Of a DNA stretch of 64,000 nt, positions 44,490-54,000 are shown one piece after another; within the stretch, counting starts at the first letter, position 1; each line of letters begins with the position of its first letter. The DNA lies in assembly GCA_005804885.1 (NCBI GenBank), contig SYOX01000200.1:1-64000 (forward strand), read 5' to 3'. The notes beneath the pieces are model-generated. The model was not told where the DNA came from. It was given only the letters and a program-made list of their open reading frames with translations, and searched no databases. This DNA is from Pseudomonadota bacterium. Its GTDB lineage: Bacteria; Myxococcota_A; Bradymonadia; Bradymonadales; GCA-2716585. A program made the position numbers and the translations under genes.

Positions 44490-46261
44490 TCGAAGCGCCG
44501 AACGTACACCGACAGCGCCGCCCACGCCCACGCCAGACCCGAAGCGCCCGAGAGCGCCTCGCGCACCGCACCGCCCGCCCGACCGCTCGCGGAGGGATCG
44601 GCCACCTCGGCCGAGGACAAGGCGCCGCGCAGATCCCGCGCGCGCGGCTGCGCCTCGACCCCCAGCGCCCTGAGCAACGCCGCACCCCCCACCATCAAGC
44701 CGCGATCCAGCGCCGCGGCCTCGCGCTCCAGAGCCGACAGCGCCGAGGGCGGCAGCGCCGCAGCGCCGCCCAGCGCGACCGCGTTCAGGCGACGGCGCGC
44801 GGCGGCCAGCGGGTCGGGCGGCAGCGCGGCCCGAACGCCCACCTCCTGCGCCGTGCGCCGCGCCGCTGGACCCAGCGACGCCCCCACCACGGCGTCCAAC
44901 GCCACGTTGACCCTCCCCGCCCACGCATCCGGCAGCCTCAGGACGCCCGGCGACTGCTCGCCCACCGCCAGCAACCGGAAGATCCCCGGCCTGTCCGCCT
45001 CCGGGCGCGCGATGATCGCCAACTGCGACCCTGGCAAGCGCGCCAGCTGCCTCAAGTTGGACAAGCCCAGCGGCTGATCCTCCCCCGCCGTCAACAAGAG
45101 CGGCTCACCCTGCGGCCCGAGCGCCACCAGCAGCGCACCGTCGAGCCCCTGGACCTCCACCCTCACGAAGATCAAGCCCGCACCCGCAGCGCCAGGATCC
45201 GCCTCGATCCCCTCGTGCGCGCGCTCAAGCTGCTCCCTCAGGCCCACCGACCACAAGCCGGACACCGACCCCTCGGCCCACGACGACAGCCCCGCGCGCA
45301 CCGCCCTGACCCCGGCCCCCGCGCCGAGCCGACCGTCCTCGGAGCCCGTCGACCCCTCGATCTGGATCACGGACCGGCACAGCTCCCGGTGCACCAGCGC
45401 CAGCTCCCCCAGCCCCGCCGAGGTCTCGTAGGCCGCCGTCGCCTGCTCCGCCGCGCCAGGCCGCACCTCAGCCCTCGTCCAGAATCGACCCCGCGCGTCC
45501 ACCAAGGTCGTGACCACCCCCGCGAAGCCGCCCGGATCCGAGATCGGCTCCGACAAGATGCCGTACAACCTCAGGTTTCCCTGCGCGCTGTAGGTCCTGC
45601 GCCCCACCCCCAGCGCCGCCACCTCCCCCCCAAGCACCCTCGCCGTCGTCTCCAGCAGCACCCCCAGATCCCTGACGCACCGATCCAGACGGAAGCTGGC
45701 GCCGACGCCGCGCAGCTCCCGGATCTGCCGCACCAGCCGACCGCCCGCGCCGGCCGCCCGATGCAGGCCCGCCAGCCGCGCGCCGTGGACCGCCCGGATG
45801 AGCTCCGCCGTCAACACCACCCCGCTGCGCTCCAGCCCCACCGCCAACACCGCCGCCGCCGCCGCCCACAGCGCCCCGGCGGCCGCCCGCTGCGCCTCGG
45901 AGGTCACCTCGATCGCCTCCGCCGCGATCACCGCGGCGGCGCCCTCCCCCCCGGCAGGCGGCTCGACCGGGACCTCATCCGCGACCGCCAGCACCGAGGC
46001 GACCGCCAGCAGGTGCAGGCAGCGCGGCGACAAGAGGCAGGTGCACGACAAACCCCCGACCTCGCGGACGACACCGCCCGACGGGCTCAAGATCACCCGC
46101 TCGCCCTGATCCGTCGACACCTCATGCCGACCGTCGACCTCCACCCAGGACCACGCGAGCGCCAACCCAGGGTCCGCGTCCAGGCGGCGAACGAGCCGCG
46201 CGGGCACCCCCTCCACCACGGCCGCCAGCGCCGACGGCGCGATCAAAGGCCGCCCCGTCAC
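44465..46261 (-). CDS. SWIM zinc-finger protein of the MoxR-vWA operon
   Basis: 598 residues from the GTG at 46261, overlapping the stop of the vWA gene (GTGA). The SWIM motif is C73-x-C75-x5-C81-x-H83 (LSCTCLLSPRCLHLLAVA), a zinc-binding module for DNA or protein contacts. The rest is Ala-rich helical and beta sequence with no recognised catalytic domain (LRGVGASFRLDRCVRDLGVL, AQGNLRLYGILSEPISDPGG, GRFWTRAEVRPGA). SWIM proteins (such as E. coli YehQ) are the regular partners of MoxR/DUF5682/vWA proteins. It is the last gene of the five-gene operon. Confidence 0.8.
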   Translation of the reverse strand: MTGRPLIAPSALAAVVEGVPARLVRRLDADPGLALAWSWVEVDGRHEVSTDQGERVILSPSGGVVREVGGLSCTCLLSPRCLHLLAVASVLAVADEVPVEPPAGGEGAAAVIAAEAIEVTSEAQRAAAGALWAAAAAVLAVGLERSGVVLTAELIRAVHGARLAGLHRAAGAGGRLVRQIRELRGVGASFRLDRCVRDLGVLLETTARVLGGEVAALGVGRRTYSAQGNLRLYGILSEPISDPGGFAGVVTTLVDARGRFWTRAEVRPGAAEQATAAYETSAGLGELALVHRELCRSVIQIEGSTGSEDGRLGAGAGVRAVRAGLSSWAEGSVSGLWSVGLREQLERAHEGIEADPGAAGAGLIFVRVEVQGLDGALLVALGPQGEPLLLTAGEDQPLGLSNLRQLARLPGSQLAIIARPEADRPGIFRLLAVGEQSPGVLRLPDAWAGRVNVALDAVVGASLGPAARRTAQEVGVRAALPPDPLAAARRRLNAVALGGAAALPPSALSALEREAAALDRGLMVGGAALLRALGVEAQPRARDLRGALSSAEVADPSASGRAGGAVREALSGASGLAWAWAALSVYVRRFDQRVQLSH

Positions 46262-49200
46262 GACCGACCCCCTCGCAGGGTGTCGCCCACCCACCGCGCA
46301 AGCTCCAGAGGCGAGAGCGCCGCCACCGGCATCCCGGCGGCGACAACCCGCTCGGCCACGGCGCGGCTGTAGCGCGGCGCGCCCGCGTCGTCCAACGCCG
46401 CCACCCCCAGCGCCCTCGCGCCCGCCTCGACCAGCCCCTCGACCGCCGACACCAGACCCCCGATCGGCGGCCCCTCCTCGAAGTCCGTCACCGCCACCAC
46501 CATCGTGCGCGACGGCACCGTCATCAACCCCGCCGCGTGCCTCAGCGCCTGCGCGATGTGCGTCCCGCCCCCTATCCGCACCCCCAGCAGCAGCTCCAAC
46601 GGATCATCGACCCTCGCCGTAAAATCAATAACCTCTGTATTAAAAGCCAGGAAATGGACGGACAGCGCCGGCAACCGCGAGAGGATCGCCGCCACCACCG
46701 CGCTGTAGATCACCGACGCCTCCATCGACCCCGACACGTCCACCACCAGGATCAGCCGCCAGTCCAGCGCCCGCCGCGACCGCGCCCTGAAGATCAGCCG
46801 CTCCGGCCTCAGGCGCACCTCGCCCCCCTCCCCGCGCCAGGCCGTCTTGAGGTTGGCCGACACCGTCCGGCGCAAATCCAGACGCCCCGTCGGGCGCCGG
46901 CTCGGCCTGCTGGAGACCAGCCCCGACAACGCCGGCTCCAGCCGCGCCGCCAGCGCCTTGACCAGCCCCTCGACCACCCGCTCGATCAGCCGCCTCAGCG
47001 GCGACATCTGATCCTCGGACAGGCTCCCCCGCAGCGCCAGCGCCTGCTCCAGCAAGGCCACCGAGGGCACGATCGACGACGGATCCAGCTCCAGCGCCGC
47101 GCCGCGACGGCCCGCCTCCAGCGCCCGCCCCAGCACCTCCTCCCGCACACGACCCCCGAAGAGCTCCCCAAGCTCCTCGGCCCAATCCCGCGTCGACGGG
47201 ATCTCCACCTCCTGCCCGCCCCTCCCCTCCGTCCTCGACCCCTCCCCACGACCCCGCCCGAAGAAGCCCTCCAGCGCGCTCGACGCCCGCGCGCAACGCC
47301 CAGCGAGCTTGTCCCGCTCCTGACCCAGCATCAGCCGCCACCGATCCATCAACCCGATGTCGCCCGCGCAGGCCACCCGCGATGTCGGCCCTCCGCCCTC
47401 CGCCGACCCTCCCTCCCCCGATCCGCTCGCCCCAAGCGCGCCGCCAGCGGACGCATCCCCATGATCCGCCTCGACTTCTGAGCCCCGAACGGACGCCCTC
47501 AGGAAGCGCGCGGCGGCCATCGACGCGGCCTCCCTGTCTGCCCTGGCCCAGGCCGCCAGCACCAGCGCGGGCACCTCCAGATCCTCATCCACCCTGCGCG
47601 CCTCGTGATCCCCCAGCTCCGGCGCCAGCGCCACCAGCAGGCGGCGCCTGGACGCGGGCGAGCGCGCCTCGAAGCCCTGCCGCAGCGCCGGCAGCCGCTC
47701 CAGGAAGGCCTCGTCGGGCAGCGCGCCGACCCGCTCGACCAACCCTTGCAGCCACCCAGGCTCCCCCTCGAAGATCGCCCCGCAAACCGTCAAGACCCCC
47801 TCGAACCTCGACGTCAGAGCCCGCCGCCCCTCTGCGTCCACGGCCGCGTCAAGCCAGCCCCCCATCTCGCCGCCAAGGTCGACCCCAGGGCGATCCCCCA
47901 GCCTCACAAGCGCCCCGAGCCCCGCACCCTGCATCAGCGGCGACCCTTGACGCTCAAAGCCGCGCAGCGCCCACAAGAGCCGCCCGTCCCCGATCTGGAG
48001 GCCCCCCGCGCGCTGATCCAGCGCCTCGACCAGATCCAGCACCGCCAGCGCGTCCCCCGGATCCTCCGACCCCGCCAGCCCCTCCAGCGCGCTCACCGCC
48101 GCCACGGCCAGCTCAGCCTCCAGGCCCTCGGGCTCAGAGCACCACGCGCCGATCGGGACGTCGACCATCGCCGGGACGTGCCCGCGCCGCACCCGCTCCA
48201 CGATCGACAGCGCCGACACCAGCGCCCCCAGCGTCGCCTGCGCCAGGAAGGAGCCCCGCAGCAGCGACACCCCCTCTTGAACCAGGCCGACCAGCCCGCA
48301 CTCGGCCGCCTCCTCCACGAAGCGCAGCGCCGCCTCCGATGCGGGCCGCTCATCCTTCATCGCGCGGCGCAGCCCCCGCCGCAGCGCCCCCGCCGACGCC
48401 TGCTCCAGAGTCGCCCCCATGACCCCCATGAGCGCCAGCGACGCCCCCGTCGCCGGGGTCCACGCCGCCGTCCAGCGCGTCGTCAGCGCCTCCCCGTCGC
48501 CGAGCCCCGCCGTCTCCTGCAAGACCGAGTAGTGCACCCCGCAGGCCCTCAAGCGGCTCAGCGCCACATGCCGCCGCCGATCGAGCGGCTTGCGCATCGG
48601 GTCCAGCCTCAGATCGCCCGACGCAGCCCCAGGCCCGGGGAGCTTGAGCTCCACCAGCAGACGCTCGACGTGCACCTCCAGCCCGCAGCGCGGCGTCCCG
48701 GGCGCCAGCACCCCCCGACGCTGACCGACCAGCACCTGCGCGCAAGCCCGCTCAAGGACCCTCGCCCGACCCTCCACCGCGCCCTGACCCAGCGCCGCCC
48801 CCAAGGCCTCCAACAGCTCGCCGCGCCCCGGCGCCGACAGGCCCCGCAGCCGCGCCAGGTCCACCGACAGCCGCGCAACCTCCGTGGCGTCCAGCATCGA
48901 GGCGACGTGCCGCTGCGCCCTCACCTGAGCGCAGATCCGCACGGCGACCTCGGCCACCACCGCCTCCATCGGCTCGCCATCCCGCGCCGCCTCCCAGACC
49001 CGCTGCCGCCACTCCGGATCGAGGATGCCCGCCGGGTAGCCGCTGCGCGCGTCAAAAAGATCCTGTGAATACGGGATGATGGAGGTCTCTGGCGGCTCCC
49101 CGCCTCGCGCCACCGGCGCCACCGGCCTCCAGAGCAGCGGGCTCGGCAGCAGCGCCGCGGCGTGAAAGGCCCCCACCACCGCCGCCGACCGACCCTCGGC

Positions 49201-49830
49201 CTGCGCGATCCGCGCCCTCATGTGCCCCTCCCGCGCCAGATCCAGCCGAGAGACGCCGCAGCGCAGGTGGGCGTCGACCCGCATCGCCCAGCCGACCATC
49301 AGCCCCGCCCGCCGCACCGCCTCGGGCGGCTGGCCCACGCCGGGGACCTCGACCAGCCGCTCCCAGAGCTGCTCGACGTCGCGCGCGCCGACCCTGCCCA
49401 GCAGCGCCTCCAGCACCCCGACCTCACCGACCTCCGCGCCCTCGACCTCGCCGCGATCCTCGCCGCGAAGCGCCAGCGGCAGATCGATGGCGGCGAGCGG
49501 GACACCGCGCGCCGCGGCCCACCGCGCGGCGGCCAGCTCCGGGGAGAAGTCGGCGAAGGGGTGGAAGGAGAGATCGCCGGCCGGCCACGCGGCCGACAGC
49601 GCCATGGGCGCCCTCGCCTCAGGGTGGCAGAGCCAGCCCAGCCAGGGCTCAAGCTCCTCGGGCAGCTCGATCAGGACACGATCCGGCTCGAAGGCGTCGA
49701 GGATCGCCGGGATGGCCGCCGCGCAGACCGGGGAGTGGTGGCGCACGCCGATGAGCAGCGGCGCGCGGCACGCGGCCAGGGCCTCGACCGCGCCGTCGAG
49801 ATCATCGAGGGGGCTGACCCGGGAGGTCAC
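46258..49830 (-). CDS. DUF5682-vWA fusion protein
   Basis: 1190 residues. The N-terminal about 780 residues are DUF5682-like, with the marker LLIGVRHHSPVCAAAIPAIL (25-44), DRVLIELPEELEPWL, AAIDLPLAL, VVGAFHAAALL and IPYSQDLFDARSGYPAGILD. A low-complexity Ser/Gly/Glu hinge (about 820-850) leads to a C-terminal helical segment and a vWA domain (about 1022-1150). The vWA domain has an intact MIDAS: DVSGSMEAS (1031), GGGTH (about 1087) and TDFEEG (about 1114). In E. coli the counterparts YehM and YehP are separate proteins; here they are one chain. A vWA of this kind is the usual substrate-adaptor for MoxR ATPases. The start overlaps the MoxR stop by ATGA. Confidence 0.8.
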   Translation of the reverse strand: MTSRVSPLDDLDGAVEALAACRAPLLIGVRHHSPVCAAAIPAILDAFEPDRVLIELPEELEPWLGWLCHPEARAPMALSAAWPAGDLSFHPFADFSPELAAARWAAARGVPLAAIDLPLALRGEDRGEVEGAEVGEVGVLEALLGRVGARDVEQLWERLVEVPGVGQPPEAVRRAGLMVGWAMRVDAHLRCGVSRLDLAREGHMRARIAQAEGRSAAVVGAFHAAALLPSPLLWRPVAPVARGGEPPETSIIPYSQDLFDARSGYPAGILDPEWRQRVWEAARDGEPMEAVVAEVAVRICAQVRAQRHVASMLDATEVARLSVDLARLRGLSAPGRGELLEALGAALGQGAVEGRARVLERACAQVLVGQRRGVLAPGTPRCGLEVHVERLLVELKLPGPGAASGDLRLDPMRKPLDRRRHVALSRLRACGVHYSVLQETAGLGDGEALTTRWTAAWTPATGASLALMGVMGATLEQASAGALRRGLRRAMKDERPASEAALRFVEEAAECGLVGLVQEGVSLLRGSFLAQATLGALVSALSIVERVRRGHVPAMVDVPIGAWCSEPEGLEAELAVAAVSALEGLAGSEDPGDALAVLDLVEALDQRAGGLQIGDGRLLWALRGFERQGSPLMQGAGLGALVRLGDRPGVDLGGEMGGWLDAAVDAEGRRALTSRFEGVLTVCGAIFEGEPGWLQGLVERVGALPDEAFLERLPALRQGFEARSPASRRRLLVALAPELGDHEARRVDEDLEVPALVLAAWARADREAASMAAARFLRASVRGSEVEADHGDASAGGALGASGSGEGGSAEGGGPTSRVACAGDIGLMDRWRLMLGQERDKLAGRCARASSALEGFFGRGRGEGSRTEGRGGQEVEIPSTRDWAEELGELFGGRVREEVLGRALEAGRRGAALELDPSSIVPSVALLEQALALRGSLSEDQMSPLRRLIERVVEGLVKALAARLEPALSGLVSSRPSRRPTGRLDLRRTVSANLKTAWRGEGGEVRLRPERLIFRARSRRALDWRLILVVDVSGSMEASVIYSAVVAAILSRLPALSVHFLAFNTEVIDFTARVDDPLELLLGVRIGGGTHIAQALRHAAGLMTVPSRTMVVAVTDFEEGPPIGGLVSAVEGLVEAGARALGVAALDDAGAPRYSRAVAERVVAAGMPVAALSPLELARWVGDTLRGGRS

Positions 49831-50996
49831 GACGACTCCAGCACGGCGCGCAGCTCAAGCAGATGCCTCCAGAGCCGCGCCCCCTCTTCGGCGCGGCGCT
49901 TGACCGCCACGTCCCAGTAGGCCAGCAGCCGGCCGCGATCCTTGGGGTCGTCCTTGAGCACGACGCCGAGCAGGTAGCCCGGCAGCAGCCCCGCGGGGTC
50001 GCGGTCTGCGCCCAGGAAGGCCACCTGGAGGCCCAGGGCCGTGGCCACCTCGACGGCCTCGGCGGTGCTCATGACCGTCGAGGGCCGCTCGACGCCCCAC
50101 CCCTCGACGGTCCTCCCCTCGCGCAGATCGCGGAAGGTCGTCACCAGCGCCTCCATCACGGCGTCGTCGACCTTGAGCGGGGCCCCGACGCGCGCCAGCG
50201 CAGCCTCGGCCTGACGGCGCACCAGCGCGACCTCCAGCTTCCGATCCCCGATCGGCGGCACGACCTCGAAGTTGAAGCGCCGCTTGAGCGCCGAGGACAT
50301 CTCCGAGACGCCGCGATCGCGCAGGTTGGCCGTGGCGATCACGTTGAAGCCCTGACGCGCCGGGATCGAGTGCGCGCCATCCTCGCCGGTCAACTCCGGG
50401 ACGGACATCCGGCGCTCGGACAGCAGCGAGATCAGCGCGTCCTGGACCTCGGGCAGACAGCGCGTGATCTCCTCGACCCGCGCGACGGCCCCCAGGCGCA
50501 TGGCCGTGGCCACCGGCGAGGGGACGAGCGCGTGGGGGGTTGGACCGTGGGCCAGTAAAGCCGCGTAGTTCCAGCCGTATTTGATCTGATCCTCGGTCGT
50601 GCCGGCCGTCCCCTGGATCGTCAGCGCGCTGGTGCCCGAGACCGCCGCCGCCAGCAGCTCCGAGAGCATCGACTTGGCCGTGCCCGGCTCGCCGACCAGC
50701 AACAGGCCCCGCTCGCCGGCCAGCGTCACCACCGCCCGCTCGACCAGCGCCCGATCCCCGACGAACTTCTCCTCGATCACCCTCGATGAGGCCGCCCCGG
50801 CGGCGGCCTGCGACTCGGGCGGGAGCCGCAGCGGGGCGCCCCGCGATCCGCAGATGAAGGTCACCACCGCCCGCGGGGTCAGGCGCCAGCTGGGCGGCCG
50901 CGGGCCGCCGTCCCAGGCGGCCAGGAAGGCCAGCTCGTCGGCGAGGCGGACCTCGGCCGGCTGACGCTGCTCGTCGGGGGCGTGCTCGTGCGACAT
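49827..50996 (-). CDS. MoxR-type AAA+ ATPase (YehL-like)
   Basis: 389 residues. The AAA+ core has Walker A GEPGTAKS (102-109), the Walker-B-position VARVEEITR (EE instead of the usual DE, as in relatives of YehL), the post-B LPEVQDALISLLSERRMSVP (typical MoxR), sensor 1 NVIATANLRDRGVSEM and arginine finger region SSALKRRFNFEVV. The N-terminal 70 residues are an extra adaptor. MoxR proteins act as chaperone-like remodelling ATPases with vWA partners; the fused vWA encoded just downstream is the obvious candidate. It starts 28 bp after the giant gene's stop and is coupled by ATGA to the vWA fusion. Confidence 0.88.
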   Translation of the reverse strand: MSHEHAPDEQRQPAEVRLADELAFLAAWDGGPRPPSWRLTPRAVVTFICGSRGAPLRLPPESQAAAGAASSRVIEEKFVGDRALVERAVVTLAGERGLLLVGEPGTAKSMLSELLAAAVSGTSALTIQGTAGTTEDQIKYGWNYAALLAHGPTPHALVPSPVATAMRLGAVARVEEITRCLPEVQDALISLLSERRMSVPELTGEDGAHSIPARQGFNVIATANLRDRGVSEMSSALKRRFNFEVVPPIGDRKLEVALVRRQAEAALARVGAPLKVDDAVMEALVTTFRDLREGRTVEGWGVERPSTVMSTAEAVEVATALGLQVAFLGADRDPAGLLPGYLLGVVLKDDPKDRGRLLAYWDVAVKRRAEEGARLWRHLLELRAVLESS

Positions 50997-51024
50997 GGGA
51001 TCCTCCCTGATCGGGCGCGTCGGG

Positions 51025-54000
51025 TCAGAGGGCGTCGTAGCGGGGGCCTTCGCCGCGCTCGACGCGCTTGAAGGCCTCCTTGAAGATCACATGGAGCGGC
51101 CGAAGCGGCAAGACGCGCCTCAGCGGCATCTTCATCCCGTCCGCGGTGCGCTCGACGCCGTAGAGCGGCAGCTTCCAGGTCTCGATCGGCAGGTGAGGGG
51201 CCTTGAGCACCTGCCAACCCCCGGGCAGGAAGGTGTGCCGACCCGCGCGGGCGCGCTTGGCCTCAAGCACCAGCGCAGCGCCGACGAGTTCTTGCGCGGC
51301 GGCCTTGGCCCGATCCGGCTGCCAGCCGTTCCAGCGCAGGACGTTGACCGCCGTCGGCTCGGCCAGCGCCAGCAGCTGCAGATAGAGGACCGCACCGTCC
51401 TCCGAGAGCGAGAGACGACGGCGAGCCGCCTCCACCACCTCCGGCGCCGACCACAAGGGGTTGGCCTCGTACTGCCCCTCGGGCACGGGGGTCGAGCGGA
51501 CCCGCTCGATGAGCGCCGCCATCCCCGCCGAGCGCATGAGCTCGCTGGCATCCAGGCCGCTGTTCCACGCGCTGTAGGGATCGTCGAGCAGCCCGCGCAG
51601 CCCCGCGAAGTCCGCGCAGCGCCCTGGTCGGAAGAAGATCACAACGTGGGAGTAGTTGTAGGCCCCCTTGCTCTCGATCAAAGTGATGACCCTGTCGCCC
51701 AGATCGACCCCGCGGGCGTCTTCCGAAGGCCCCTCATCCGTCAATTCGAAGGGCTCCCCGCCGAAGGCCTCGAAGAAGGCCTGCGCGCCCTCAGACTCGC
51801 CGTGGAAGTAGCGCGACCCGGCCATGAAGAGCAGCCCCGGCGCGTTCAGGCGCCTCCAGACCCGCTCGGCCACCTGCACCAGGTTCTGCCGCAGCGGATC
51901 GCCCACCGGCAGCTCCACGAAGAGCCACGGCAGGTAATGGACGGCCGCGATCAAGGTCGGGGCCTCGAAGTGCCCCGGCGACATCCGCCCCTCGGCCTCG
52001 GGCGGCCGACACTGCAGCCGCCCTTGCGTCGTCACCCGCCACTCCGCGTCGAGGTTGAGCACCCCGGCCCGCTCGGGCTCGGCCACCCAGCCCAGGATGC
52101 CCGTCGGCGCCTGGTAGAGCGCCTGAAAGCCCCGGGCGGCCTCCTGAAGCAGCCCCTCGGGCACCGACGCCCTCCGACCCACCACCCGATTCCACGCCGC
52201 ACACAGCCGCGACACCGCGCTCGACGGATCGTCGGCCCCATCCCCCAGCGGCGACCAGAGCGCCTCGACCTCCAGCGGCATCGCCTCGTGCCAGACCTGA
52301 TCGCGCTGATCCGGCGTGCTGCACTCCACCAGCTCCTTGCGGCCCGTGGCCGCCTCGGCGACCTTCAGCCCGAGCTGCTCGCGCAGCTCCTTGTCCAGGA
52401 AGTTCTTGCTGTAGGTCTGGAGCCCGGGGCAACCCGCCCACAAGAGCGCCGACGCCGCTCTGGAGAGCCCCGTCCGGGCCGCGATCGCCGCGCCCGTCGC
52501 CTCGGACCAGGGCAGCGGCCCGCGCTCCCGCGCCAGCGCCACCAGCCGCCCGATGCGCTCCACCCCGTTCCACCCCCCCGCGGCCCTGACCGACGTGATC
52601 TCAGAGCCCGGCAGCGGCGCAAAAACACCCTCGCCAGCGTCATCCGGCTCCCTCGTGGACACCTCGATCGCCTTGCAGCGCAGACGGTCCGGGTGCCACT
52701 CCTCCCACACGATCAGCCCGTAGCGCCGACCGTCGATCTCGACGCCCCACTCACCCTCCGGCTCCACCGGCGCGGCGAAAGCCGGCTTCATGCCGCCCAG
52801 GTGGGCCTCGAAGGCCCTGACCGCCAACCCCTCGTCCGAAAGCGGGCTGGCCGCCCAACGCTCCAGGCGCGCCAGCGCCTCGGCCCTCGCCTCTTCACCC
52901 GTCCCCAGCGCCACCGCCTTGAAGGCGACCGCACCGACCCGGCCGACCATGTCCCAGGGCAACATCCCAGACTTGAAGACCACCGGCCTGTCGGCGCCCT
53001 GGCTCAAGAAATGGCTCACGCGACCCCACGGGCTGTCATCCTGCGCGCTCGTCCACAGCGGGATCAGCTCCCGGAGCGTACGCTCAAGCCTGGCGGCGTG
53101 AACCACGATCCCCGCGATCCCCGCGATCAACCTCGCGTTCGTCACCGACGGCAACACCTCCCCGATCGCCTCCCGCACGCCGTCGAGCTTGACGACCGCG
53201 CCTCCGGCGGCCTCCAGCGCCGCCCGCCCCGCCGCCATCAGACGCTCGGCACCCTCGTCGCTCACCGACCGCAGCGCCGTCGAACCCACCACGTCCCGCG
53301 GCTTGAGCATGTGCCACCACAAGGGCGGCAACACCCTCGGCGAGCCCGCCGCGAAGGGGCTCTCATCACCCCGAACGACCTCGAAGCGCCCAAGCACGTC
53401 GACGCCCTCAGGCTCCCACAGCTTGACCATGCCCCACAGCGCCGAGATCGGCCTGAGCCGGTCGTCCCCCGGCCACGACATCAGCCCGAAAGGCACCTCC
53501 TCCTGGCTGTTCGACCCGAGCATCCCCGAGTCCACCAGCGCCCCCTCTCGGCGGCGACCGTCGATCCCCTCCGCGACCACGGGCCCTCCGAGCGCCGCCG
53601 AGCGCCGCGCCCTCCAGCCCACCAGCCCTCCGGACGACCCCAGCGGCGACCCCGACAGCCCCTCCGGCAGCGGCTGAAGCCTGATCACCTCCTTGACCAG
53701 CGGCTCGCCCTCGACCAGGAAGCCCTCGATGAACGCCGGCCTGGACTGGCGCCCGACTTTCCCGGTCGCAGGCTCCTTCTCCGTAAAGGCCGCCCCGTCG
53801 TCCCCCCAGGGCTGCATCACCCAGAAGCTCTCCCCGTCGCATAAGACCTTCACGCCAATGTGCGCCGACCCCAGCTCCCGGTCGCCAGCCCTCAAGAGAC
53901 GATCGCCGTCAAAGCTGCCGCCGCCGCCCGGCAGCTCCATCGCGTCGTCGATGGTCAAATTCCACAGGTAGATCTGCGGGAAGAAGGGCGACTCTCCTGC

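Noticed and set aside
50995-53844. 949-codon plus-strand ORF opposite the giant subunit gene (and similar ORFs at 59439-61247, 53860-56082 and 46537-49068)
   Set aside because: They are Arg/His/Pro-rich shadow frames without homology features; the minus-strand frames are coherent proteins in an overlapping operon.
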